16,405 bases of DNA from Nitrospirota bacterium (GTDB taxonomy: Bacteria; Nitrospirota; Thermodesulfovibrionia; Thermodesulfovibrionales; JdFR-85): positions 1 to 16,405 of the forward strand of contig WFTX01000276.1 of NCBI GenBank assembly GCA_015485235.1, in the 5' to 3' direction. Shown in pieces: positions 6,903-14,718 of this stretch; positions within the stretch are counted from its first letter, which is position 1, and each line of letters opens with the position of its first letter. The notes below the pieces were generated by a model, which was given only the letters and a program-made list of their open reading frames with translations, was not told the origin of the DNA and made no database searches. Position numbers and translations under genes: made by a program.

Positions 6903-6930
6903 TGTATATAATATTACTGAAAGGATGCAA
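6903..6930 (-). promoter_or_regulatory. Candidate ferredoxin promoter
   Basis: On the minus strand TTGCAT (6930-6925) and TATACA (6908-6903) are separated by 16 bases, each matching consensus at four of six positions. Initiation would fall near 6896, about 67 bases before the ferredoxin ATG. The AT-rich core overlaps the copA -10 candidate on the other strand. Confidence 0.35.
6907..6912 (+). promoter_or_regulatory. Candidate -10 box for copA
   Basis: A perfect TATAAT lies 40 bases before the copA start. No good -35 hexamer is found 16-19 bases upstream, which would fit an activator-dependent promoter such as those of MerR-family metal regulators, but no recognisable operator is visible. Confidence 0.35.
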
Positions 6931-6952
6931 AAAAAATCCATGAGGTAGAGAG

Positions 6953-9361
6953 ATGGAAACCATTACGATACCTGTCAAGGGGATGACCTGTGCGGCCTGT
7001 GTCCGGGCGGTCGAAAACGGGCTGAGGAAGCTTGACGGAGTCAAGGATGTCTCTGTGAACTTCGCCTCGGAAAAGGCCACCATAGTCCTTGAGAGGGATA
7101 TCCCCCTCGATGAGATCATCAGGACGATCAGGGATGAGGGGTATGACGTGGCCACGGCTAAGCAGGAATTTGTTGTGAAAGGGATGACCTGTGCCGCCTG
7201 TGTGGGTGCAGTAGAGAGGGCCCTCGGGGGGATATATGGTGTGATTGACCGGAACGTCAACCTTGCCACAGAGAAGGCCTCGGTGGAATACATTCCCACC
7301 ATCACCGGCCTTGGAGACTTCAAGAAGGCCGTCTCCGGCCAGGGATATGAACTTGAGGTCCCGGGTGAGGACTTTGTGGACAGGGAACGTGAGAGCCGCG
7401 AAAAAGACTACAGGGATATAAAGAGGCGGTTTGTCATAAGCGCCATCCTTTCCGTCATTATCCTTGCAGGGAGCGTGACCTCGATCCCTCTCCTCTCAAG
7501 CCCCTTTGTGCTCTTTCTCCTTGCCACCCCGGTCCAGTTCTGGGCAGGTCTCCGTTTCTACAAGGCTGCATGGGCTGCCATGAAGCACTTCACCACGAAC
7601 ATGAGCACCCTTGTTGTAGTGGGAACATCCTCAGCCTATCTCTACAGTCTTGTGGGAACATTTTTCCCCTGGGTCTTCACACGCAGCGGTCTCACTCCCC
7701 ATGTCTATTACGACACTTCGGCAATAATTATTACCCTTATCCTCCTGGGCAGACTGCTTGAGGCACGGGCCAAGGGACGGACGTCAGAGGCAATGAGGAA
7801 GCTGATCGGTCTTCAGCCCAAAACCGCCAGGGTGATCAGGGATGATCAGACAGTGGAGATCCCCATTGATGAGGTACAGCCCGGAGAGACGATAATCGTC
7901 CGGCCCGGTGAGAAGATCCCTGTTGACGGGATTATAACCGACGGTCACTCCTCTGTTGATGAATCCATGCTTACAGGTGAGAGCATACCCGTTGAGAAAT
8001 CGCCGGGCGAGCAGGTCTATGGTGGAGCAATAAACAGGGCCGGAGGTTTCAGGATGGAGGCCACCAAGGTGGGTAAGGATACAGCGCTGGCCCAGATCAT
8101 CCGGCTTGTGGAGGAAGCCCAGGGCAGCAAGGCCCCCATCCAGAGGCTTGCCGACAGGGTAGCATCCATCTTCGTGCCCGTTGTAATGAGCATCGCCACG
8201 GTCACCTTTCTGATATGGTATTTCTTCGGTCCTGAACCAGCCTTCACAAGGGCGATGATGAACTTCATCGCAGTACTGATAATCGCCTGTCCCTGCGCCC
8301 TCGGCCTGGCAACACCCACTGCTATCATGGTGGGAACCGGAAAGGGTGCCGAAAAGGGCATACTCATCAGGGACGCCGAGGCCCTGGAGACCGCCCACAG
8401 GATACAGGCTGTTCTGCTCGACAAAACCGGGACCATCACGGAGGGCAGGCCCAGGCTTACTGATATCATAACCACTGACAGTGTTGACAAGGAGAGTCTT
8501 CTCCGGCTCTCAGCTTCTGTTGAACAGGCCTCGGAGCACCCCCTTTCCGAGGCCATAACTGAAGAGGCCCGCAGGGCAGGCATGGACCTCCTTGACCCTG
8601 AGGGGTTTGAAGCCATTCCCGGTGGCGGTGTCAGGGCCTACATACGGGGAAGCGAGATAATGATTGGCAACCCTTCCCTTCTTGAACGCGAGGGTGTAAG
8701 ACTGGATGGCATTGATCCTGAGATCCAGAGGCTTTCCTCAGAGGGGAAAACTGCTGTAATAGTTTCTGTAGACGGCAAGGTCAACGGTATCTTCGGGATA
8801 GCCGATACAATAAAGGAGGACTCCCGGGAGGCTGTGGAGGCATTGAAGGCAATGGGGATAGAGGTGGTGATGCTTACCGGTGATAACAGGAAGGTGGCTG
8901 AAAGCATCGCATCTGCTGCCGGGATCGAAAGGTTTTTTGCAGAAGTCCTCCCTGACCAGAAGGTTAAAGCAGTCAAAGACCTCAAACAAGAGGGGAAACT
9001 CGTCGCCATGGTAGGTGACGGGATAAATGATGCCCCTGCCCTTGCCGAGGCAGATGTGGGGATAGCCATAGGTACAGGTACAGACATCGCAATCGAGGCA
9101 TCTGATATCACTCTGATCAAGGGCAGACTCAAGAGCGTGGTCGAGGCCATCCGTCTGAGTAAACTCACCCTCCGGACCATAAAACAGAATCTCTTCTGGG
9201 CATTCATATATAATATTATCGGGATCCCCATTGCAGCAGGGCTTCTGAGTCTCTTCGGCGGGCCCCTTCTGAACCCTGTTTTCGCCTCTGCAGCGATGGC
9301 CTTCAGCTCAGTCTCCGTGGTTACGAACTCGTTGAGGCTCAGGAATAAGGACCTCCGGTAG
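6953..9361 (+). CDS. copA: Copper-translocating P1B-type ATPase
   Basis: This 802-residue inner-membrane pump exports Cu(I) from the cytoplasm at the cost of ATP. Two N-terminal heavy-metal-associated domains carry GMTCAAC, with CxxC at C13/C16 and C80/C83. Eight membrane helices are expected, with the pairs near 160-200, 217-270, 400-455 and 745-790. The actuator loop has TGE at 341-343, the transport site is CPC at 446-448 and the phosphorylated aspartate is D490 in DKTGT. The HP motif is at 529-530 and GDGIND at 688-693. The Cu(I)-specific signatures YN (753-754) and MxxSS (M782, S785, S786) are both present, which identifies the CopA subclass rather than the zinc/cadmium type. The ATG has a GAGG site seven bases upstream. 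No copper regulator or chaperone gene is adjacent; divergent ferredoxin and downstream kinase genes flank it. Confidence 0.96.
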   Translation: METITIPVKGMTCAACVRAVENGLRKLDGVKDVSVNFASEKATIVLERDIPLDEIIRTIRDEGYDVATAKQEFVVKGMTCAACVGAVERALGGIYGVIDRNVNLATEKASVEYIPTITGLGDFKKAVSGQGYELEVPGEDFVDRERESREKDYRDIKRRFVISAILSVIILAGSVTSIPLLSSPFVLFLLATPVQFWAGLRFYKAAWAAMKHFTTNMSTLVVVGTSSAYLYSLVGTFFPWVFTRSGLTPHVYYDTSAIIITLILLGRLLEARAKGRTSEAMRKLIGLQPKTARVIRDDQTVEIPIDEVQPGETIIVRPGEKIPVDGIITDGHSSVDESMLTGESIPVEKSPGEQVYGGAINRAGGFRMEATKVGKDTALAQIIRLVEEAQGSKAPIQRLADRVASIFVPVVMSIATVTFLIWYFFGPEPAFTRAMMNFIAVLIIACPCALGLATPTAIMVGTGKGAEKGILIRDAEALETAHRIQAVLLDKTGTITEGRPRLTDIITTDSVDKESLLRLSASVEQASEHPLSEAITEEARRAGMDLLDPEGFEAIPGGGVRAYIRGSEIMIGNPSLLEREGVRLDGIDPEIQRLSSEGKTAVIVSVDGKVNGIFGIADTIKEDSREAVEALKAMGIEVVMLTGDNRKVAESIASAAGIERFFAEVLPDQKVKAVKDLKQEGKLVAMVGDGINDAPALAEADVGIAIGTGTDIAIEASDITLIKGRLKSVVEAIRLSKLTLRTIKQNLFWAFIYNIIGIPIAAGLLSLFGGPLLNPVFASAAMAFSSVSVVTNSLRLRNKDLR

Positions 9362-9369
9362 AAAAAACA

Positions 9370-9546
9370 GGGTATAGCGTATAGCGGGTAGCGGACATAG
9401 TTAAAATACAGGTCAAGGTTAAGGTCGAGGCCGAATAACCTGATAACTTAGTACCTTTAATGACCCAATATACCAATACACCAATACACTAATACACTAA
9501 TACACCATTTACCAATACACCAATACACCAATACACCAATTATACC
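9370..9546 (+). repeat. Intergenic repeat copy 1, with 8-bp tandem units
   Basis: This stretch fills the gap between copA and the histidine kinase gene. It starts GGGTATAGCGTATAGCG, passes through an AAGGTT/AAGGTC/GAGGCC-like 6-bp periodic stretch and GAATAACCT. It ends in about nine tandem copies of an 8-bp unit close to CCAATACA (9465-9540), with variants CTAATACA and CCAATATA and one broken unit (CCATTTA). A diverged second copy lies at 10943-11040. The tandem part runs to within seven bases of the kinase ATG. Confidence 0.8.
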
Positions 9547-9547
9547 T

Positions 9548-10936
9548 ATGAAATGGAGCCTTAACAAGAAGCTCATCCTTATAATGGTCAGCCTGAGCAC
9601 AGCCACCATCCTCACCATGCTCGCCTTTGACCTTTACTCCGAAAGGGTCCTCTATGCCACGATAGGACATAAGATTGCAAACATAATGGACTCCACGAGA
9701 GTTGCAATCGAGGAAATGACAAAGAAGAAGGAGGTATCCAGTGAGGATCTTCATTCGAGTCTGACGCGCATACATTCCGAAGGGCTGAGGGAGATAAACA
9801 TCATTGACTCGGCCATCAGGATACGGGCAAGCACCAACAGGGAGAAGATCGGCAAGGATGCTTCTCCTGAGATAACCGACCTGGTATTCAAGTCTGAAGA
9901 GGGCGAGTTTGTGCTCAGAACAGGGGACCTGTATAACGTAATCATCCCCATTGTCGTGAAGGGAGAGCACCAGGGGTATCTCCATCTGGTTATAAGCACG
10001 GAAGACATTTCAGGAATTTTCAGGGCCCACATAGCCCGGAGGATCGCAGTAGCCCTGTTTCTGCTCCTTGGCGGTGTGATTGCAGCCGTCTGGCTTTCAA
10101 GGAAATACACCCGGCCCATAAAGGAAGTGGTTACTGCCGCCAGATCGGTTTCAGCCGGAGACCTGGACATCTCCCTCCCTGTGACGGAAAAGGACGAGAT
10201 AAAGGACCTGAAGGAGAGTTTCAACCAGATGGTCAAACGGCTTCACGAGTTAAGAGACCTTGAAGAGCGACTCAGGGAGACCGAGCATCTTTCAACGATC
10301 GGAGAGCTCTCAAGGTCCCTTGCCCACGAGATAAGAAACCCCCTGAATTTCATCAGCCTGAGCGTTGACCACCTCCTTGACCATACAGACCGGAGGACAG
10401 GCGAGACACTCAGGAGGATCAAGGAGGAGATCAAGCGCCTTGACACCCTTGTGGGAAACTTCCTCTCCTACGGCAAACCCCTCAGACTCAAAAAACGGCC
10501 CACCCCGATTGTGGCACTCCTTGAAGATACCCTGGGCCTTGTGAGGGCCAAGGCTGAAAAGGTGGGAATAAAGATTTTTACAGAATACAACGGGATGGAG
10601 GACAGCCTTGTAACAGTAGATGCTGAACTTCTGAAGACCTGTCTCTTTAATATAGTATTGAATGCATTCCAGGCGATGGAGGATGGAGGGGAACTCCGGG
10701 TCAGACTGATGCGGGTTAACAGGGATTTTGCCATCTCTGTCAGCGATACCGGGAAGGGGTTGGACCGGGAAAGCTCCACAAGGGTCTTTGAGCCTTTCTT
10801 CACAACAAAGGAGAGGGGTGTCGGGCTCGGCCTCCCGATGACAAAGAGGGTCATAGAGGAACACGGCGGAAGTGTGGAGTTTGAAAGTTCCCCCGGCCAG
10901 GGGACGACCGTAACCATTACGCTACCTGTGGGGTGA
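9548..10936 (+). CDS. Membrane sensor histidine kinase (two-component system)
   Basis: The protein has 462 residues. Membrane helix one (about 9-28) is followed by an extracytoplasmic sensing domain of roughly 130 residues (about 29-160). That domain has a PAS/Cache-like NIIDSAIRIRAS and a VIIPIVVKGEHQGYLHLVIS pattern. Membrane helix two (166-184), a HAMP linker (about 185-235) and the HisKA domain with phospho-accepting H260 in SLAHEIRNPLN follow. The HATPase domain has its N box at N372 (NIVLNAFQAM), G1 DTGKGL (400-405), FEPFFTT (414-420) and G2 GVGLGL (424-429). The kinase resembles the ZraS/AtoS group that partners NtrC-type regulators. The likely partner is encoded one gene downstream, at 12086-13459. 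The ATG directly follows the tandem repeat and no Shine-Dalgarno sequence is visible. The signal sensed is unknown. Confidence 0.93.
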   Translation: MKWSLNKKLILIMVSLSTATILTMLAFDLYSERVLYATIGHKIANIMDSTRVAIEEMTKKKEVSSEDLHSSLTRIHSEGLREINIIDSAIRIRASTNREKIGKDASPEITDLVFKSEEGEFVLRTGDLYNVIIPIVVKGEHQGYLHLVISTEDISGIFRAHIARRIAVALFLLLGGVIAAVWLSRKYTRPIKEVVTAARSVSAGDLDISLPVTEKDEIKDLKESFNQMVKRLHELRDLEERLRETEHLSTIGELSRSLAHEIRNPLNFISLSVDHLLDHTDRRTGETLRRIKEEIKRLDTLVGNFLSYGKPLRLKKRPTPIVALLEDTLGLVRAKAEKVGIKIFTEYNGMEDSLVTVDAELLKTCLFNIVLNAFQAMEDGGELRVRLMRVNRDFAISVSDTGKGLDRESSTRVFEPFFTTKERGVGLGLPMTKRVIEEHGGSVEFESSPGQGTTVTITLPVG

Positions 10937-10942
10937 GAATAA

Positions 10943-11040
10943 GGGTGTAGCGTAGAGCGAACAGGGAGTAAAAGACAGGCTAAGGTTGAGGCTGAATAAC
11001 CTAATATACCAATATACCAATATACCAATAACCATTTACC
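10943..11040 (+). repeat. Intergenic repeat copy 2, with 8-bp tandem units
   Basis: This is a shorter, diverged copy of the element at 9370-9546. It begins GGGTGTAGCGTAGAGCG, then ACAGGCTAAGGTTGAGGC and GAATAACCT, and ends in 8-bp units of CTAATATA/CCAATATA and the shared ACCATTTACC (11001-11040). Together the two copies bracket the histidine kinase gene in the same orientation. Confidence 0.78.
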
Positions 11041-11067
11041 ATCTCATCGTTTGGGGTATAATAGGAT

Positions 11068-12093
11068 ATGTACATAGCAAGGGAAGAAATAAATGGAGAG
11101 ACGGTCTATTCGATAAGGGAGACCTATTCTTCAGAGGGAGAACTGAAAAGCAGGACACTCTTCAACCTGGGGCCTGACCCCTCGGTTTTCATCCTCTACC
11201 CGGGCGGAAACAGCTATTACATAGACGAACGGATTGAACTTTCATTGCTGGAGAAGGGGATTGAGACTGATACCTTCGAGATCGAGGACCTCTTTCTCCC
11301 CTTTCTTGATGCCAGGCTGAGGCGGGTGCTCCGCCCCACTCAGGGAGACAGGGAAAGAAAAAAGTGGAGGAGGCTCAAGAGATCGGAGCTTCTTGAACTC
11401 CAGTCACGAATACATATCTTTGACCGGAGAAGACTTCACTATCTCCGCTTCGGGACCCTGAATCAGGCAGGACTTGAGGATACCCCCCACAGGTTTTTCA
11501 CCTCCCTGATCGGGAAATCCCGGGAGGAGATCGAGTGCCTGATAGACGAAGGGGAACAGAAACTCAGGAAACGGGAACTCAAGAGATATACCTATGTCAT
11601 CTTTGACCTTCAGCGCCACTTCCCCGGGAATTTCTTCGCCCTCCGCTCACCGAGGATGCTCGATCAGGAGAGGCTTGACGGATATTTCCTTGATGCTCTC
11701 TGTGAGCTGAACAGTGACAGAAGCTTCATGGACCCTCCTTCAAAAACCCTCAACCCCTATCTCAGGAAATATCTTTCCTTCTACTTTGACAATGAGTTCG
11801 CTTCTCAAAAGAGGCATTTCAACAGGGATGAATTCAACAGGCAGCATTACAGGGAGACACATGCTGACAAGGCTGAAACGTTGACTATTGAGGAGGCCTG
11901 CAGGATGCTTGATCTCTCCCCACAGGAGTTCAGGAGAATGAGCAGGCGTCAGCTCGTCAGAAAATACAGGCATCTCGCCCACAAGTGTCATCCTGACAAG
12001 GGAGGCAGTCACGACCGGTTCATCCTCCTCTGCAGGGCCTATGAGAGACTCCTTCAGGCTAAGCCAGTAAGCACCGGAGGGAAGGATGGCTGA
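11068..12093 (+). CDS. J-domain (DnaJ-like) co-chaperone protein
   Basis: The protein has 341 residues, with a recognisable J domain only at the C-terminus (about 272-330). That domain includes helix II (RRQLVRKYRHLAHKCH) and the HPDKGG loop at 308-313, so the HPD motif needed to stimulate Hsp70 ATPase is intact. There is no G/F region, zinc finger or membrane segment, which makes it a class III J protein. The first 270 residues are charged and mostly helical, with a basic stretch near 85-125, and resemble no family I know. The gene lies between the sensor kinase and the response regulator and overlaps the regulator start by eight bases, so they are translationally coupled. Ribosome binding is poor (AGGA two bases from the ATG). 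A TATAAT sits five bases before the ATG, which would give an almost leaderless transcript. Confidence 0.85.
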   Translation: MYIAREEINGETVYSIRETYSSEGELKSRTLFNLGPDPSVFILYPGGNSYYIDERIELSLLEKGIETDTFEIEDLFLPFLDARLRRVLRPTQGDRERKKWRRLKRSELLELQSRIHIFDRRRLHYLRFGTLNQAGLEDTPHRFFTSLIGKSREEIECLIDEGEQKLRKRELKRYTYVIFDLQRHFPGNFFALRSPRMLDQERLDGYFLDALCELNSDRSFMDPPSKTLNPYLRKYLSFYFDNEFASQKRHFNRDEFNRQHYRETHADKAETLTIEEACRMLDLSPQEFRRMSRRQLVRKYRHLAHKCHPDKGGSHDRFILLCRAYERLLQAKPVSTGGKDG

Positions 12094-13459
12094 GATTCTC
12101 GTCGTCGATGATGAGCCGCTCCAGAGAGAGATCCTGAGGACCATACTCACTGATGAGGGGCATACCGTCTATGAGGCATCTTCTGCAGAAGAGGCGGTTC
12201 CCATCATCTCTGAAAAGAGCCCACATATTGTCCTTACAGACCTGAAGATGGGTGGGATGAGCGGTGTGGATCTTATTGATAAGACAAACTCCCTCTCCCT
12301 TGAAGCCCCGCCCTCGTTCATCATAATGACCGCCTTCGGGACCATCTCCTCAGCAGTGGAGGCGATCAAGAAGGGTGCCTTTGATTATCTCACCAAGCCT
12401 CTCGATAAGGACTCCCTCCTCCTGAAGATCAACCAGGCGATTGAACGGTCAGAACTGTTGAGGGAAAACCTGCGCCTGAGGAATACCCTGTATCAGAGGT
12501 TCAGGATAGAGGGTGTTGTAGGGGAGTCTGGCGCAATGGAAGAGGTCCTCAGGATGGTGAAGAAGGTTGCGCCAACCAATGCCACAGTCCTTATACTCGG
12601 AGAAAGCGGGACAGGTAAGGAACTGATCGCCCGTTCCCTCCACTTCTCAAGCCCCCGTAAATCAAGGCCCTTCACCCCGATAAACTGCGCATCCATCCCT
12701 GAAAACCTCCTTGAGAGTGAACTCTTCGGTTATGAGCCCGGTGCCTTTACCGGCGCCACATCGAGAAAGAAGGGCCTCATAGAGACAACGGACGGCGGAA
12801 CCCTCTTTCTTGATGAGATAGGAGACATGCCTGCCCAGCTTCAGGCCAAGATACTCCGGGTGCTGCAGGACGGAGAGGTGAGAAGGCTCGGCGGGAAGGA
12901 ATCCTTCCGGGTTGACCTGAGAGTCGTGGCTGCAACACACCAGGACCTTGAGAAACTGATTGAAGAGGGCCGGTTCCGGGAAGACCTGTATTACCGCCTC
13001 CGTGTAGTCACCATAAAGGTCCCCCCTCTCAGGGAAAGGCGGGAGGACATTCCCGTCCTTGCCAATCATTTCCTGAGAAAGTACTCAGCAGAGTTCGGCA
13101 AGAGGATAGAGGGCATCCGGAAAAAGGCGATGGACCTCCTGACCTCATATCACTGGCCCGGGAATATCCGGCAACTCGAGGCAGTGATTGAACGGGCGGT
13201 CATCATGGCCGACGGTAAGGAGATAGGGCCGGAGGAGATAAAGGATGAACTCCCCATGAAAAAGCAGAGGGGCAGCCTTGAGATCGAGATTCCCGATGGA
13301 GGGATAGTCTTTGAAGAGCTTGAGAAAGACCTGATGGTGAAGGCGATGGAGAAGGCAAACAACGTTGCAAAGCGGGCGGCTGAACTCCTGGGGATGAGCT
13401 ACAAGACCTTCTGGTACCGGTGGGAAAAGTTCGGCCTGGGCAAAAAGTCCGAAAAATAA
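12086..13459 (+). CDS. NtrC-family sigma-54-dependent response regulator
   Basis: The protein has 457 residues in the canonical three-domain order. The receiver domain (1-120) has acidic pocket D8/D9, phospho-acceptor D52, T82 and K104. The AAA+ sigma-54 activator domain (about 143-370) has Walker A GESGTGKE (172-179), GAFTGA (219-224), which contacts sigma-54, and Walker B LFLDEIGD (240-247). The C-terminal Fis-type helix-turn-helix is at about 425-450 (AKRAAELLGMSYKTFWYRW). Once phosphorylated it should assemble on upstream DNA and open sigma-54 promoters. The likely kinase is the one encoded at 9548-10936. The ATG overlaps the end of the J-domain gene by eight bases and has an AGGGAAGG ribosome site within that gene. 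The recognition helix reads YKTFWYRWEKFG where many relatives have RKTLYRKLKKYG, a modest variation. Targets are unknown. Confidence 0.95.
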   Translation: MAEILVVDDEPLQREILRTILTDEGHTVYEASSAEEAVPIISEKSPHIVLTDLKMGGMSGVDLIDKTNSLSLEAPPSFIIMTAFGTISSAVEAIKKGAFDYLTKPLDKDSLLLKINQAIERSELLRENLRLRNTLYQRFRIEGVVGESGAMEEVLRMVKKVAPTNATVLILGESGTGKELIARSLHFSSPRKSRPFTPINCASIPENLLESELFGYEPGAFTGATSRKKGLIETTDGGTLFLDEIGDMPAQLQAKILRVLQDGEVRRLGGKESFRVDLRVVAATHQDLEKLIEEGRFREDLYYRLRVVTIKVPPLRERREDIPVLANHFLRKYSAEFGKRIEGIRKKAMDLLTSYHWPGNIRQLEAVIERAVIMADGKEIGPEEIKDELPMKKQRGSLEIEIPDGGIVFEELEKDLMVKAMEKANNVAKRAAELLGMSYKTFWYRWEKFGLGKKSEK

Positions 13460-13467
13460 GTCCTTTC

Positions 13468-13476
13468 TGATATAAT
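13468..13476 (+). promoter_or_regulatory. Extended -10 promoter upstream of dapL
   Basis: TGATATAAT places a TGn extension directly before a perfect TATAAT, 64 bases before the dapL start and just after the response regulator stop. No clear -35 is seen. It would let dapL and folK be transcribed independently of the signalling genes. Confidence 0.5.
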
Positions 13477-13540
13477 ATTCCCTCTTAACCTGTTCCGGTT
13501 TCAAAGGATCTCAGATCATCAAAAAGGAGGTAGAGTACCC

Positions 13541-14707
13541 ATGCATATCGAACTTGCCGAGAGGCTGAAGAGCCTTCCACCCTATCTGTTTGCCAGGATC
13601 GACCAGATGAAGGCAGAGGCCCTCTCAAAGGGTGTTGATGTGATTGATATAAGTATCGGAGACCCCGATCTCCCGACGCCTGAACATATTGTAAAGGCGA
13701 TGCAGCAGGCAGTGGCTAAACCGGAACACCACAAATATCCCTCCTACGCAGGGATGATCTCGTACAGACAGGCCGTCTCAGACTGGTACAGGAGGAGGTT
13801 CGGCGTATCCCTTGACCCTGAAAGGGAGATAATATCCCTGATAGGCTCGAAAGAGGGGATAGGACACATCCCTTTGGCCTTCATAAATCCGGGCGATCTG
13901 GTGCTCTGCCCTTCACCGGCATATCCCGTCTACTCCATAGGGACCCTCTTTGCCGGTGGTGAACCCTACTACATGCCGCTGCTGGAAGAAAACGGTTTTT
14001 TCCCGGACTTTGATTCCATATCGGAAGAGATACTCAATCGTGCAAAGATGATGTTTCTCAATTATCCGAACAACCCCACGTCAGCCTGTGCCACCCATGA
14101 GGCCTTCGGAAAGGCGATAGAGGTGGCTCAAAGATACGGGATAATAATCTGCCATGACAATGCCTATTCTGAGATATATTACGACGGGAAAAAACCCATA
14201 AGCTTCCTCGAAGTGGAGGGGGCAAGGGAAGTGGGGATTGAATTTCATTCCCTGTCCAAGACATATAACATGACAGGCTGGAGGATAGGGTTTGCCGCAG
14301 GCAATCCTGAGGTGATCGGCGGGCTTGGAAAGATAAAGACGAACATCGACTCCGGTGTCTTTCAGGCCATACAGGAGGCATCGATAGTGGCACTCAACTC
14401 TGATGAGAAGGTGCTGGATGAGATAAGGGCGGTCTATCAGGAAAGGAGGGACATCCTCTATTCCGGACTCTCGGAGATGGGGCTTTCCGCCGTCAAACCC
14501 GAGGCTACCTTCTATCTCTGGACAAAGGTCCCCGAGGGATCGTCTTCAGAAGACTTTACCATCCGTCTCCTTGACAGGGCGGGAATTCTCTGTACCCCCG
14601 GAAACGGCTTCGGTGATCCCGGCGAAGGATATGTCAGGTTCGCCCTTACCGTCTCTGCCGACCGGACCAGGGAGGCGATCCAGAGGATGAAGGAATCCCT
14701 TGACTGA
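13541..14707 (+). CDS. dapL: LL-diaminopimelate aminotransferase
   Basis: This is a 388-residue fold-type I PLP aminotransferase. It opens with AERLKSLPPYLFARIDQMKAEA, the typical DapL start. Visible motifs are GDPDLPTP (40-47), the tetrahydrodipicolinate-site region HKYPSYAG (64-71), NYPNNPT (174-180), D206 and Y209 for the cofactor ring, and the PLP-binding K240 in SLSKTYNMTGWRIGF. DapL converts tetrahydrodipicolinate to LL-diaminopimelate in one step with glutamate as amino donor, bypassing the succinylase route, for lysine and peptidoglycan. An AGGAGG site lies ten bases before the ATG. folK follows within 12 bases, which suggests co-transcription. A closely related aspartate or alanine aminotransferase is possible, but the opening motif favours DapL. 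Confidence 0.85.
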   Translation: MHIELAERLKSLPPYLFARIDQMKAEALSKGVDVIDISIGDPDLPTPEHIVKAMQQAVAKPEHHKYPSYAGMISYRQAVSDWYRRRFGVSLDPEREIISLIGSKEGIGHIPLAFINPGDLVLCPSPAYPVYSIGTLFAGGEPYYMPLLEENGFFPDFDSISEEILNRAKMMFLNYPNNPTSACATHEAFGKAIEVAQRYGIIICHDNAYSEIYYDGKKPISFLEVEGAREVGIEFHSLSKTYNMTGWRIGFAAGNPEVIGGLGKIKTNIDSGVFQAIQEASIVALNSDEKVLDEIRAVYQERRDILYSGLSEMGLSAVKPEATFYLWTKVPEGSSSEDFTIRLLDRAGILCTPGNGFGDPGEGYVRFALTVSADRTREAIQRMKESLD

Positions 14708-14718
14708 ACAGGACCTTG

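Noticed and set aside
8017..8616. A 199-codon minus-strand frame inside copA
   Set aside because: It is antisense to catalytic motifs of the copper ATPase, with composition typical of a shadow frame.
9465..9540. Tandem units resembling a CRISPR array
   Set aside because: The unit is only 8 bp, repeats are directly adjacent with no unique spacers, and no cas genes are nearby.
9362..9547. A sigma-54 promoter for genes near the NtrC-type regulator
   Set aside because: No GG-N10-GC (-24/-12) match was found here or in the other intergenic gaps I read.
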